Below, in pieces: positions 10,804 through 24,159 of a stretch of 64,000 nt of DNA; the stretch's first letter is position 1, and the number at the start of each line of letters is the position of its first letter. The position numbers and the translations under genes are program-made. The stretch covers positions 1,736,001 through 1,800,000 of the forward strand of contig JADNYV010000001.1 in the NCBI GenBank assembly GCA_015501055.1, given 5' to 3'. The notes beneath the pieces were generated by a model that saw only the letters and a list, made by a program, of their open reading frames with translations, did no database searches and was not told the origin of the DNA. Origin of the DNA: Mucidula mucida. Lineage: Eukaryota; Basidiomycota; Agaricomycetes; Agaricales; Physalacriaceae.

Positions 10804-13800
10804 ATGCGTCTTCCTTCGGTGGTGGCCCGCCTGTCATTACAGCGTATGTCGCGTGCCCATGCGAGCACGGCGGCAGCGCTAAAGCGTCGCGCTTCGTCGG
10901 ACTTGGGCTCGTCCGAACCGGCCTCCAAGCGAGTTGCTTCCAGTCCAGCTGCTCTCCATACCGGCACCTTTGGGTTCAAAAAAGATCCAGTCGCTTTTGC
11001 GCTCTCCGGCAACTCCCACTCTAAACAGTCTCGACGCGACAAACCTCATGCAAAGAAGGTTCCCGACTTTGGCTTTACGGACAACCCGCGCTCTGGCAAT
11101 ACCCGAACGTCCAATAGCCCCCAGTATAACCCTCCGAAATTGACAAAGGCGTCTTTGTCCCATTCACGACAGTCGTCTTCTGCGGAAACAATTCCTGGTC
11201 CCATATATGATCATGCGCATGTCTACGCTACATATGCGGCCAATTCGGTTAACCAGCCAGACGCGCAACTCACCCAGACTCCAAGGAATACCATAAACAA
11301 CTGGGCAGGCAAATTCGATATTCCTATCGAGCCTGAATATAAAGAAGGACTCATAGGGAGGAAACGACTCCACAGGTATTATGATTGCTTCATTTCTGTA
11401 CACAGCTTCATGTTCTCGTAGGGCTACTATCGCGATTCATCTCGATCATCTCAACATCACCATGACTGGTATAGGCGACGCAAGAGGTCAGAGGGAGGCG
11501 ACGAACATAGCCCTTCTTTCCCTTGTCTACCAGTTACACAACAACGGAGTAGTGAGTGCACTGTCTTCCCATTACTCTGTCATTTCCTCAAGTCTTTCAG
11601 CTGTATGCCACTAGTTCGACCATGGGTGGTACCGCCATCCTTTCAGATCAGACCACCATCACATACGCCGACGCGGCCGAATTTATAGATTTCTACTGCG
11701 CCAAATTCCGGTTCTCTAATCCTGTTGTCACCACTGAACTCAGGCCCTCTTCCACTAGCATCTGGGATTCTTACATGACAATAGAAGGTCGTAGAGTTGG
11801 AATGGGTTCGGCCAAGTCGAAGAAGATTTCTCAGCAGAAATGCACGCTGGATGTCGTTCGCTATCTGGAACAGTGTGATCCTGCATTATGGACGGAGTTT
11901 GTGCAGAAAAGGCAGATTGGCGAAGGACTGGGGGATGCGCCTCCCATTCCCTTCTTCATTCCCTCGTCCATATGTGCGGATGTTCGTGACTTATGTGTGG
12001 ATCTCCACCACAGCCAGTTGTACACCGCCAACGCCGCGACTACGCTTCTACCGCCAACCCCCACCATTCCCCAGCCCACCTCCGAATACTTTAATCCCAC
12101 GCAAAAGTCGCAATTCCTCCTTGACCGCCGGCAATTCTATCTGGAGGACCCACGAATGAAGACTATGAGGGCTACTCGAATGGAGCTTCCCGTGAATGCA
12201 CGGCAGCAGGATATTCTAGATCTCATCGCCAAGAATGATGTTTCGGTCTTCATGGCTGCTACTGGTTCTGGTAAAACGACCCAAATTCCCCAAATGATTC
12301 TCGATGCGTGGACCGAAGAGGGCAAAGGGGCTCTCTGTAACATCGTTTGCACGCAGCCTCGTCGGTTGGCAGCGTTGGGTGTCGCTATCCGGGTTGCAGC
12401 TGAGCGCGGTGAACAGGTCGGACAAAGTGTTGGATACGCAGTCCGCTTTGACAGTCGCCCGCCTCAGCCCCATGGGTCCATCACCTTCTTGACTATCGGT
12501 GTTTTCCTTAAGCAACTCCAGACTGCCTTTGTAGATCCCAGGGGCCCTATCAGTCTTGACCACATCACCCATATTTTGGTTGATGAGGTTCACGAGCGTG
12601 ATGTGGACACGGATGTCTTACTCGTCGTTCTCAAAAGGTTCTTGGCTGATAGAAAAGCGAGGAGCGTACCCATCAAAATTGTCTTGATGAGTGCTACGAT
12701 CGACGCGACGCTTTTCCAGAACTATTTCCCCGATAACGGACAACCTGCGCCTGTTGCGGAAATCCCTGGTCGCTCCTTCCCTGTCGACAAGGTATTCCTC
12801 GAGAGCATCATCCCCAGCATCTCGAAAACCGCTGACAGTTGGGCGTTAAGAGATCCTACTACGCAGCGGTTCTTGCTGAACGAACAGCAGTATTCTGCTA
12901 CCCCAGTGGCGTCAACGGAATCTGACATTCCGTTCCTTCTCATTGCTGCCACCGTATCCCATGTCCTCAATACCTCCGACGACGGTCACGTACTGGTCTT
13001 CCTTCCTGGTTGGGAAGAAATCAACAAGGTCGACAAATTACTCAAAGGCTCTCAATGGACGGTCAATTTCAATGACACTGCTCGGTACGAGGTTCACATC
13101 CTCCATTCCACGGTGCCTCTTGAAGCCCAACAAGCTGTTTTCTCTCCTCCGACTCCGGGAGTTAGACGTGTTATTCTGACGACCAACATTGCTGAAACAT
13201 CTGTTACCATTCCAGACGTCGTATATGTCGTTGATTCGGCGCGGCTTAAAGAGAATCGCTTCGATCCAAACCGGCATCTAACATCGCTCGTCACGTCTTG
13301 GGTTGGACGTTCCAATCTGAACCAGCGGGCAGGGCGTGCGGGCCGACACCGTCACGGGTTTTACTATGGTATCCTCAGCGAAGCGCGAGCTGATGCTCTG
13401 AGCGTATACCAGACTGTCGAAATGGCTCGCACTGACCTGACCAATGTTGTTATGCGCGTCAAGGCCATGAACTTCACAGATATGTCGGTGCACGACGTTC
13501 TTGGCGCCTGCATTGAACCACCAGAGCCTTCACGCATTGTCGCCGCCCTGAATCATTTATCTGCAAGTGGCGCTCTCGATGACAAAGAGAACCTCACCGC
13601 GTTGGGTCGCATCCTTCTGCAGCTTCCCTTGGATGTGCATCTTGGTCGTCTTGTGTTGTATGGCGCATTCTTCCGATGCTTGGATCAAGCAGTCACTCTT
13701 GCAGCGATTATGGCGAACCGAGATCCTTGGCTATCGCCTCCACAGCGAAGAAAAGAGGCACGGTTGGCGAAAGAGTCTTGGGCCCCCCCTCATTATCAAT

Positions 13801-14701
13801 CGGATCCTATCGCCACGTTAAGGGCCTTCAACCAATGGAATGAACAGTTTAATTCTACTCGTCGCTTCAGCGAGGGTTCCGCATTCTTGATGAACAACTT
13901 CCTTAGCAGGATGACGTTCCTCACCATAGACAAGACGAGGACGCAAATTCTGCGTTCGCTTGGAGACGCCGGCATTCTGAATCTCGCCTCTAATTCGCAA
14001 AGTGAAAGCGGAGTCTACATTCCGAGTGAACTCAATGCGAATGCTGGTTCATATCCAGCGCTTATGTCTTTGATCGCAGTCGCCTCGATGCCAAAATTCG
14101 CGATCAACATTGGTGGTGTTTTGTACCGAACAAAACAAGACAAGGTATGGTTTTTACTATACTCAGAGGTGACGCGTGTCTCTAATGTTTTCTCCAGAAA
14201 GCTATCGTTCACAGATCCAGCGTGAACGGCGAAAAAAGAACGCTCTTCTCAATTGTTTTATCATTTTTGGAGAAGCGGAACAACATTGCAGACGGTTCCC
14301 ACGCAAGTCAGACGTCTCTTTGCAACACGACCTGCCTGGATGTCCTCACATACGTCTTGTTCGGTTCTCACAAACAGGAGATTGGAGACACTGTTGTCCG
14401 CTGTGATGACTGGCTCGTTTTGACGCGTTATGACCGTAACAACGAGGCCGTCGAGATTCTTCGCCTGCGGCAATACCTGGACCGTGCAATGTTGCGCTTC
14501 TTTGCAGGATTAGCTTTGGGAGGGAGGAAGAGACCGTTTAGGCAGACTGATGAACGGGAAGCGCTCGACGATCCTGCAGCGGTTCAGCCGTTGACTCGGA
14601 CTGAACTTCGGGAATTGTCACTTCTCAGTCGGGATGTCGTGCGCATCTTGGACAAGTACAACCAGGAGAAAATTTCATACGACGAAAGAGCCGTGCGGTA
14701 A
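10804..14701 (+). CDS. DExH-box RNA helicase (DHX29/30/36-like)
   Basis: Exons 10804-11375, 11422-11551, 11601-14144 and 14198-14701 encode 1,249 residues. SF2 helicase motifs: ATGSGKTT (motif I, about residue 452), QPRRLAA (Ia), DEVH (II, about 561), SAT (III), TTNIAETSVTIP (V) and QRAGRAGR (VI, about 808), followed by winged-helix/HA2 text (NLTALGRILLQLPLDVHLGR) and an OB-fold region with VRCDDWLVL. Upstream, a segment with KSKKISQQKCTLDVVRYLEQ resembles the divergent dsRNA-binding region of the DHX30/36 branch. The first 30 residues are rich in Arg, Ser and Ala without acids and could be a mitochondrial presequence. Substrate RNA is unknown. The start used is the first ATG; an upstream GTG is in frame but unlikely. 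Confidence 0.9.
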
Positions 14702-14903
14702 TGAACGGGAGTACTATGGGCGTACCCTGGCGCCAAACGACTAGATTGTGTGCTACGGAATAGATGTTGCCTCTCAGCAGAGTGCCTCCGAAGAGCACAG
14801 GTCTCGAGCATTACTTAATCCCTTTAGTTTAATGTAGACCGCGATATGTATCACAATAATCTCCAGCCACTCTCGCATTGCATACAATCTATACAATCTT
14901 TCA

Positions 14904-15976
14904 TCACGCTAAGACTGGTAGAGTAGGAACGGTGTATTTGGTAACAGACTCCGTGAACAACGCGTCTTTTTCGGTCATGTCTGTGACAAACGGATGCGAA
15001 GCGTGCTCCGAGGCAAATTTGCTGGAAATAGTATCAGTATTGTGCACATACTTGAATTGGCGACTACTCACGTCCACAGCTCATTTGCATCAGTCATTTT
15101 GGAAGGACTGAGTCCCGTCGCGACCACGAAAGCAGCCAAAGTCTCAGCGTCTTGTTGTTGTTGGAGAGACTCCTCTAAATCGGACTTGGCTGCATCGACC
15201 TCACCGCGAAGAACACGTGTCACTCCTCGAGAAGTTAGCAATCTGGGGGAGGACAGAGATGGGTTGCCAATTTGTTCAGAATAGAATGAAAGGGGATCTG
15301 AATAGCTGTCGCTGCCAGTAACAAGGCAGATGGTTGACTCTATCAGTTGCAGAAGAAGGTCATCCTCTGCCCAACGTTTGGAACGTTCAAACTCTTTCTT
15401 AGCCAAGTCGGGACGATGAATGGAAAGATAGATTTGGACAATGACAGCCACACTAAAGAACATAAGTGGCGGATGGCTGCATGTTTATGACACGTACGCT
15501 TCAAGATCTTCGGTCTCTGAGCCGAGGGTCTCCAATGCTTCCTCTGTTTCGCCCGCCCGCGCGAATGCTGTGCCGGCCAAGACGCGGAACAGAGCTTTGT
15601 CTTTTTCTGTGCCGTCTATGTCGTCGCTCTCTATCTCGACAGAGAGATCTCTGAGTTCCTCCAAAGCAGCTTCCTTGTCCGAGGCCTCATCTGCTTCAAT
15701 GAAACGCGCCAGGGCGGAAACGGCCTTGAAAGCGACATTTTCCGAGTCTCCAGGTAGTATTTTGAGAGCCGACGCAGGATCATCTAGTGCAATATGGGCG
15801 CGAGCCTGGTACAGTAGAGTTGAGATATAGTCCGGGGAATTGGGATCGGGCAACGGCATCGCAATGAGGGCATTGTATGCTCCTAGAAATAGTCAGAAGG
15901 CGAGAACATGAACAAGAGACGAGAGCAGACCCAGGATGAATTGCTGCTTCACGCGATACAAGTAAGCCGAGTCCAT
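14904..15976 (-). CDS. SEC28: Coatomer subunit epsilon (COPE/Sec28)
   Basis: TPR-like subunit of the COPI coat, which stabilises alpha-COP on Golgi-derived vesicles. Exons 15931-15976, 15498-15882, 15072-15452 and 14904-15021 encode 309 residues, normal for the family. The N-terminus MDSAYLYRVKQQFILG-AYN is typical of epsilon-COP. Further text: YQARAHIAL, AVIVQIYLSIHRPDLAKKEF, LLQLIESTICLVTG, LLTSRGVTRVLRGEVDAAKS, then HPFVTDMTEKDALF near the end. It diverges from AP-2 alpha with 113 bp between start codons and converges with the helicase gene. Confidence 0.92.
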
Positions 15977-16089
15977 GATGGTTCGCTGTAGAGGTGATGT
16001 AATCACTAACCTTGCTCCTTACCTTCTCGCGCCCACGACCTCGAGCTCTCTCGACTGCACGGCGCTCAGCGTCCGCATATATTGCCACG

Positions 16090-19000
16090 ATGGCGTCCTC
16101 AATGAGGGGGCTCACACAGGCGAGCTCAGCATCGCCATCATTGCCGACGAGGCACTGACCCGAGACCAGTTTATAGCAGACATCCGCGGTGCACGCGTGA
16201 GGGATCTCGAGGAGAAGCGAATCAATAAGGAAATGGCTAATATTCGCAAAAGGTTCAAAGGTCGCGTCCATTCATCATGACTTGCTACTGAACAATGTGC
16301 TCATCTTCTCGGTATAGACGGAAACCTCGACGGCTACCAGAAGAAGAAGTACCCATTTAGCCAATTTCCTCATGTCCGTATTCACCTATTGCTCAGATAT
16401 GTCGCCAAGATCATCTTCACCTACATACTGGGTTACAAAGTGGATGTTGGCCACATGGAGGCTGTCAACCTAATATCCAGTTCGAAATACAGCGAGAAAC
16501 AGATCGTCAGTTCCAACTTGTTCTAAGGAATGCGCGATCTTCACATTTTGTTGCTCTAGGGCTACTTGGCAGTCACTCTCCTAATGCATGAAAACTCGGA
16601 CTTCCTAAGACTTGTCGTTAATTCAATACGAAAGGATTTACACGGGAATAATGAAATCGACAATTGTCTTGCATTGCACGCGATAGCTAATGTCGGTGGA
16701 AGTGAAATGGCTGAGGCTTTGGCGGTCGATGTACATCGTCTCTTGATATCCCCGTACGTACCCATTTTCTGCGTTAACATTTGTTATAATACAATGTCGT
16801 TTCAGAACCTCTCAGAGTTTCGTTAAGAAGAAAGCTGCCCTCACTCTTCTTCGTCTATATCGGAAACATCCCGATGTTATTCCCGCCGCAGAGTGGGCAT
16901 TACGGATAATCTCCATCATGGACGATGATGACCTCGGGGTCGTGGTATGCGTGACTAGTTTAGTGATGGCATTGGCTCAGGATCATCTTGAAGCCTATGC
17001 CGTGTGCTATACGAAAGCTGTTGACAGACTTCAAAGGGTATTGTCTTCTGTTCTATATGTTATGGTCCATACTGATCGACGTGATAAGCTGGTCATTGAA
17101 CACGAGTATGCAGCCACATATGCGTACTACAAGGTTCCTTCACCTTGGCTTCAAGTCAAACTGCTTCGAATGCTTCAATATTATCCACCATCTGGTCGGT
17201 ATCCATCAGTGTTGTATCTCTTCATCTTTGAGACTGAGTCATTTGTCAGAGGATCCCGCAATTCGCTCCGTGCTGCATCAGGTTCTGCAGACAGTCATGA
17301 ACAATAGCGCAGAGCCGTCTCGAAATGTGCAACACAACAATGCCCAACACGCAGTATTGTTTGAAGCAATCGGCCTTGCCATTCATCTGGACACCAATTC
17401 ACCTCTTGTGGGAACCGCCGCTGTACTTTTGGCACGGTTCATATCATCGAAGGAGACAAACGTCAGATACCTTGGGCTCGATACAATGGCACATCTCGCG
17501 GCTCGAGCAGATTCATTAGAGGCCATCAAGAAGCACCAGGCCACGATTATTCTGTCTTTACGAGATAAAGATATATCTGTCCGGCGCCGTGCTTTGGATC
17601 TCTTGTACAGCATGTGCGACGTGGACAACTCAGAAGTAATCGTCGGCGAACTTCTTCGATATCTCAAAGTCGCCGATTATGCCCTCCGAGAGGAGATGGT
17701 CCTGAAAATAGCTATTCTAACCGAAAAGTATGCTAGCTCTTACAAGTGGTATGTGGATACCATCCTACAGCTCTTATCGGCTGCGGGAGACCACGTCGGC
17801 GATGAAGTCTGGTACCGTGTGGTACAAATCGTGACCAACACGGAAGACTTACAGCAATACGCTGCTAAAGTTGTTTTCGCTCATTTACAGGCGCCGTCCA
17901 CGCACGAGAGCTTGGTCAAAGTCGGAGGTAAATGACCTCTATCTTGAAAGCACTTGGCTCAAACAACTGCTCATCGTAGGTTACATCCTTGGCGAATACG
18001 GGCATCTCATTGCAAACGAGCCTGGATACAGTCCATTGGAACAATTCCAAGCGCTTCATTCGAAGTCTCAGTTCTGTGTCGCTGCCACTCGGTCACTCCT
18101 TCTTTCTACGTATATCAAATGGGTCAACGTCTTCCCAGAGATAAAAACACAGCTTCTGACTATATTCGAGCGCTATCGACACGTTCTCGATGCCGAGTTA
18201 CAGCAACGCGCTTGCGAGTTCTATACTCTGGCGTCTCGTCCAGATGATGACGAACTGCTCCAGAATGTGTGTGAAGAGATGCCTCCGTATCCCCCTCGGG
18301 TTAGTGCGCTTCTAGGACGATTGAACAAGAAGCACGGGGACACAGAGGATAAACGGACATGGGTTCATGGTGGCAAGGAAGCCAATGTTGACCGAGAAGC
18401 TGTGAAGCGTAACAAGACGCTACCCGACGCTAATGGAAATGCTAGTTCTGCAGCTGTCGCAGCATCGGGAGAGAGTCTGAATATCATAGACTCCTTGGCA
18501 GGACTCGATCTTTCAGCTGCGGCTGCGTCTCCCGAAGCCCCGCATGTGGCCACTGGCGTCAATGTCGAGCGATGGTTCGACAAATTGGGTTACACTGCAG
18601 ACGGAGTCCTCTATGAAGATGTCCAGATACAGATAGGCGTCAAATCGCGATACCAAGGCCACATGGGCCAAGTCGCTATTTATGTGGGGAACAAAGTTCC
18701 CACAGCGCTGACATCCTTCACTGCGACAATACACGTCAGCGATCCAGCTGCTCTGTCAGTCACATTCGCCAAAATTCCTCCCAACACCATCGCCTCTCGC
18801 TCGCAGTCACAACAACTCTTGCACGTGGAATGCAAAAAGGCTTTCTTGACGCCGCCTATCCTAAACATATCCTTCCTTGCCGGATCCCATCAAACCGTTT
18901 CTGTCCGCCTCCCCATCATCGTCACGAAATTTCTTGAAAACGTCACTCTGTCGCAGACCGACTTTTTCGAACGGTGGCGCTTGATTGGGGGACCTCCACG

Positions 19001-19351
19001 AGAGTCACAGTCCGTGTTTCCCATCGATTTGACGTCCTCTGGCCAGCTCGATATCGCGAAGAATCGTAAGGTGGTATCGGGTCATCATCTCAATGTCCTT
19101 GACGATATTGATCCCAATCGCAACAACATAGTGGCGGCTGCCGTACTGCATACATCGGTGGACGGGAAAGTAGGATGCTTGCTTCGGTTGGAGCCTAATC
19201 AAGACGCGAAGGTAAGTGTGTTTCTCTAAGATGCTAGGCAACGTACTCACACTATCATTAGCTCTGCAGGATCACTGTCCGCAGTACATCCGAAGACGTG
19301 GCGACTGCGGTGCAGCAGCTAGTACAGAAACCTTTGAAAGCCGAGTCGTAG
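16090..19351 (+). CDS. APL3: AP-2 adaptor complex subunit alpha
   Basis: Large subunit of the clathrin adaptor for endocytosis. The first exon (16090-16119) encodes only [10 protein letters not shown] and is followed by a GC-AG intron (16120-16169). The next exon gives [20 protein letters not shown], a family signature. Then come [123 protein letters not shown] and [11 protein letters not shown] at the trunk-hinge border. The hinge (about 18370-18560) is Ala/Ser-rich. The C-terminal ear begins near [19 protein letters not shown], includes [18 protein letters not shown], and ends at TAG 19351 after one more intron. The alpha-type ear separates it from AP-1 gamma. About nine introns; borders in the middle are approximate. 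Confidence 0.93.
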
Positions 19352-19598
19352 TGCAACGGAACGAGACGATGCTACCTGATGGACGGTGGACTTCATTTAT
19401 TAACCTACAGTATTAATTAGCAAACTGGCGACGAAACATTGGGATGCTTGAGACGAACTCGCCGACGACATATACCCAATAAAGCATAAATATCAGAAGT
19501 ACATTGGGTATTGCATATCGACAGCAAGTTACAAACGTCTATACTAAGACAGAATACATGAATAAGTTAGGTTACAGTCACAACACGAAGGTCAGATA

Positions 19599-22500
19599 TC
19601 AACGCCTCAATATATTCCGAAGTAATCCCTTCCTCGCTTTCCTGTCATCATACAAGTCTGGCGAGAGATCATCAGGTCGGAGGATAGATCCCGGAGAGAA
19701 ATTCTCGCGAGTCGGTATAGAATCGGTAGACGTCGACTTTAGATGCCGCAAGCGTCTTTGACTCCCTTTATTATTGGGGGAAAGAGGAGCCGTCATGTCC
19801 AGGTCTGGGGGTAATGAACGAAAACTAGAATCAATGGGTGACGGCGCCGTTGACGGGCGACTAGATTTGCGTCCAGACTGTGGCTGGGGCTGTTGCGGAG
19901 TAGAGTTGGAACTAGCGGTTGTAGGGAGCGTTGAACTTTGCCAGTTCTCAGATGGATATGGCTGCTGGCCGGCTATGCTGCTAGCTATGTGACTGACCCT
20001 TTGCAGGGCTAGTCCTTCGACCTCGAAGCATTTAGAACAGAACTCGCGAAGAGGACGGTCATCTTCGCTGGGAGGACTTGCCATGAACTCCCTGGAGTTT
20101 CTAATGACGGCGGACGTGATAATGGCAAGATGCCTCGGCATATCAAGCAGATGAGGGAGAACAGGGATGGCCTCTGAATCAAGTTTTGATCTTGAAGAGC
20201 CCATTTGCCGTTCCCGCATCGCCTTCATTATGCCAAGACGTTCATGACGACCAGCGTCCCCGGTCGATGAAGGACTGGCGTATATATCACTTGGTGTCGA
20301 AACGACGAGAATGTAGTCCACCATTGCGGGAACGCTCTCTCTTAGGAAATCCTTTAGGCCACGCATGAACTCCTCTTTTTGCACGGTCTGGGGAGGCATG
20401 AGTTGCGAAGTCGTCGAAAGAATATATCTGTACGCACAGCATTCAGATTCGCCAGACTCTGGATAACTTTGGCTATTAGAGTGAGACTTCGTTGGACGGG
20501 AACGCTGGGAAGGCCTGTTCAACACATCAGAATATCAAAATTGTTGGGTTCGCGCCAAAACTCACCAGGACATAAGCCAAAGAGGTGAGGGTGAAGAATT
20601 GCGGGAACGATGAAACGAAGGAAACAGAACGCTGATACGCTTTGCCACTGTAGGTCGCGATTTTCAGGCGCATTGTCGGCATTGTAACGACGCTCAACGA
20701 GCTTTCGAATTGTCTCGAACAGTCGTCGCATCTCACTGATCTGGGCGTCAATCAAACGAAACGAGGAAGTTTTGACACTCACTACGGGCATTCCGTACGC
20801 ACAGAATATATTTGATTCCAGAACTCTCGACACCAATGAATCAGAAGCTCGACATTTCGTTCCACGTCTTTGGCTGTAATTTTCCCGCCGCTCCGCATTG
20901 GATCCACTTCTATTGCGACTCGTTCCGCACACAACTTCCGGAGAACAGTTCCGATGCTAGCCTCAAGGAAAGCTTTGCCGTACCAATTCATGCATGCTTC
21001 CATCACCTTTGTTAATATTGTGTTACCTCGGAAGAGGGTTTGATGTGCTGGATGTTGTGAGACTAGAGGCATGCGGCAAAAAGACTAAATGACCTACAGG
21101 AAGATGTGCCATCAACCTCTCTCCACGCGAGCTCTTGCACCTTCTCGACAAGGTTATTTTGTGCGACGCCTATGGCGATGAGCTGCGGCACGACTGTCTT
21201 TAGTTTCAATCTCTTTTCGAAGTCTGTCATCCAATCAAGAAAATTCCGGGTATTGTAGGTCTACCGATGGTTAAGAATCCTGCAGGTTCCGAGAGGTGAA
21301 AGTGAGAATTACATCAAGGAGAGATTGGTATGCATGAGAGGGAAGGATAATTTCCCTGTACGCGCTTCAGCTGACGAAGAAACGACGAGTTGAGATCTTA
21401 CTCGTCTACAGTTATTTTTAATCGTATGTCGCCCACTTGGATGTCAGTAGCCAGAGGCCCGCTCCGAAGGACAGGGAACCAACCGTCAATAAGTTCGCCG
21501 CGCTTGAAGTTCATAAGGTTGATGCAAACCGAACCAAGTGCAGTTGGTTTGAACATTTTCTTCTCCCGACAAACGATGACTTCGAGATTATCGAATGGTG
21601 GTAGGTCTGAGAATGTGAAGCCCTCGTGCCAGTCCGGAGAGCCGATGCATTTCTTCACTGTCGTCCGCCCACACGTTATCGAGTTCAGGTTTATCTCGCA
21701 CGAGACATCAAGATCAATTGGATCCGGTTCCGAGCTGGACTCGTTTACGTTGCAATCCAAGGGCTTCGGGTTTCCCAGGTTACGCGCCTGAATGACGACG
21801 ACCTCGACTTGACGCCACATCCTATACGAGCCGCCGTCTTCCGGGTACATCCAATGACCGTAGATTTCGGTGACAGAATAAGATCTAAGCAGTGCGAGCC
21901 ACATATTGCATGCTTCCGGGTTGGCGAACTGTAGATAGACTGGTTCGGTTGATGCGGTTTGGCCCCAGCGCTGGGTGCTAGAGGCATCGTAATAGGCTTA
22001 GCGCGGCGATGGATTGGATGTTTCAAGTACACGCACTGCGAAGAATAGATCCCTAGGCAGTTCTTACGGAAGAATAGCGAAGTATCGGCTTGCCGTATGT
22101 CGGTGTGGTTGACAAGATGAATGTACAACGTCTGGAAGAGTATTGATTCCTGCCGGGTACCGTCAATTCTGTCGTCGTGCATGGTTCAGGCGACGCACAT
22201 CCACATAAATATTCAGCAGACATCGCTTGCCCTCCTCTGTAAGCTTGCATAGTGCGGGTCGCCAATGCCCAGTCGTCGCCGATCCTCTCGCGAGCGTCAG
22301 CCAGCTCGATTTCTCTGCAATCTAAGCTCAACGGAAGCATCTACTAGGAGTCGCTTTCCATGCTCACCTTTTACCTTTTTGCTGTCGTCTACTGCGCCAT
22401 TAGAATGCTTCGTATCTCGTTTATTAGGCCTCTTACGTAGCGCCGGTGGCTGTAGGCGATGAACACAAAAAACGATGGATTATGTTGAATATAGCCCACC

Positions 22501-22616
22501 TTCCGCAGTGTAGCGTTCGCAGCATTGGAGACATACAAATCCGCAGAAACGAGAAATTCTCTAGAACGCTCAGAGCGACTGGGCGATGGCGGTTGCGAAG
22601 GCCATGAACTAGACAT
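19599..22616 (-). CDS. C2-domain Ras GTPase-activating protein (Bud2-like)
   Basis: ATG at 22616 (MSSSWPSQPPSPSRSERS), stop at 19599. The N-terminal part after a Ser-rich leader is a divergent PH/C2 region (NPSFFVFIAYSHRR, then WRQVEVVVIQARNLG). A C2-like segment continues with WHEGFTFSDLPPFDNLEVI and LINLMNFKRGELIDGWFPV-type text. The GAP domain has the arginine-finger motif HQTLFRGNTILTKVMEACM, KAFLEASIGTVLRKLC, FLRFIVPAILHPHLFGLCPG, and VYILVVSTPSD-type text further on. The last 150 residues are Ser/Pro/Gln-rich and end in GLLRNILRR. Fungal C2-RasGAPs include Bud2, which acts on Rsr1/Bud1 in polarity; which small GTPase is the target here is not shown by the sequence. About ten introns, not all resolved. 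Confidence 0.82.
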
Positions 22617-22909
22617 GGATGAAGGAAGGACGGTGAGAATAACTAAAGTCAGGTGCAGTGCCTCATAATCCGCGCTGCCCCTGCTCTTGGGACGCGACTG
22701 AACAAGACAATAATTTGTTTCAGTTACTCCCTTGATTAATTCTCACTACATTGTCAGAGACTTGCTCAGATCACTACAAGTTGAACGAGAGTGGGCATTC
22801 GTCTAGATTATCGTTATTATAAGACAACAGTAACATTCCAACGTTTGCTCCAGGTATATTATCATGCGCGCCATCGCCCTCTAACCCCCCCACAAGTGTG
22901 ACCGTTCCT

Positions 22910-24159
22910 CTACTCTCTACAAAGCAGATAGGTTAGGGCAGTATACTAGTAAATGACGCGTGACAACGTACAATTTTCCATTTGCTTTCCCGTTTCCATT
23001 TGCCTTTGCATTTCCATTAACCAATCCGTTGGCGGCCGCTTTGCCTCCCTTGACGGGCTTCTTGTACGTTTGGAAATAGAACTTGATGAAGAGCAACAAG
23101 TAACTGCTCAGGAGACCGCAACCGAAGACGGCAGAGCTCTCAGCGCCAGCGCAATCACCCATATGAGGCAGATCGGGCCGATAGTTGGCGACAAAGTGTT
23201 GGTATGCTGCACAACAGATGAGATTCCGAACGCATAAAGGTGGAATTGGACGTACTGCCAAAGTAGACTAGGCCAAGGTCAATGACAAATTGAATGATCT
23301 GCATCATGGTCAAGTACTTCTTCCACTACAGGCGGAATGGTCAGCGACACGCGAAGATGGGAATAGAAGCCTCCTAACCCATATCTTAGCACCTCCAGCG
23401 GTGGCGTAATAGTAGTAATCTGAACAATGTTGAGAACTGCCAATTAGTGATGGGACCAGCATGCTTACACATTAAGACATGCACAGTCAGGTTTAAGGAA
23501 ATAACAGTCCAAGACTACCATGTGGCGTGAAGATATGCGTGACACGTTGACAAAAAGGGACGTACGATACTAGTCTTGCCGTTGAGTTGCGAGTAACAAA
23601 GCAAAGCAGTTGCAGAATGATGGAAGACGTGTAAGAATGCTGAAAACGGATTAACAACGTTGTGATGAGAGAGAAATTGAGATAGTTACCGAGAGGCTTT
23701 TTCTTGAAGGCGAGGAAAATGGTGTCGATTAATTCCAGATATTTGAAGTAATAATTGATGATATAGTAGAGTTCCATTCGCTGTAGGAGAGCCAGACGGT
23801 CACAACGAGTTTGCAAGACAGATAAAAGTCGCGCTCACTGGAGTCCAAGCTTCAGCAGCGCAGATACCGGCAAATACCCCTCTCTTCCACATAATGGGAA
23901 GAATTTCCTCCAGCATAAGAACGAGCAGGAGAAAACTGCCACTGCTGAGGATGACATTGTGCACTTGGAAAAGAGTGTTCAATTTTTGCGGTTGACGATT
24001 TTTCATGATCGCCTGGACTCCGAATATGGTGACCAGATATCCAGCCAGCGTGCCGAGAACCATAGGCGTCGTTGAGAGCGGGGTCTTGCCTGGAACATAA
24101 GAATACAAATGAGGGGGAAGGGACGGCAGATTAGCCTCGAGGACGTCGGCGAGTTTCAT
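22910..24159 (-). CDS. Very-long-chain fatty acid elongase (ELO family)
   Basis: ER membrane 3-ketoacyl-CoA synthase that extends acyl chains for sphingolipids. ATG at 24159 (MKLADVLEANLPSLPPHLYS). Text in order: TPMVLGTLAGYLVTIFGVQA (membrane helix), LNTLFQVHNVILSSGSFLL, YYIINYYFKYLELIDTIFLA followed by KKKPL, the catalytic histidine box FLHVFHHSATALLCYSQLNG (HxxHH, near 23600), then WKKYLTMMQIIQFVIDLGLV and YQHFVANYRPDLPHMGDCAG, a last membrane helix, and a basic Asn/Gly/Lys tail. A 3' intron with donor GTACGT and a CTAAC branch site gives a stop at 22910; if retained, translation stops at 22917. The pattern resembles yeast Elo2/Elo3. At least seven introns. Confidence 0.9.

Noticed and set aside
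11797..13315. Several antisense and alternative-frame open frames over the helicase gene
   Set aside because: They are shadows of a strongly conserved coding exon and carry no domain text of their own.
15975..16280. A single 101-codon plus-strand frame as the start of AP-2 alpha
   Set aside because: Its N-terminal 65 residues match nothing, and the family start MRGLTQ lies in another frame just upstream of a GC-AG intron.
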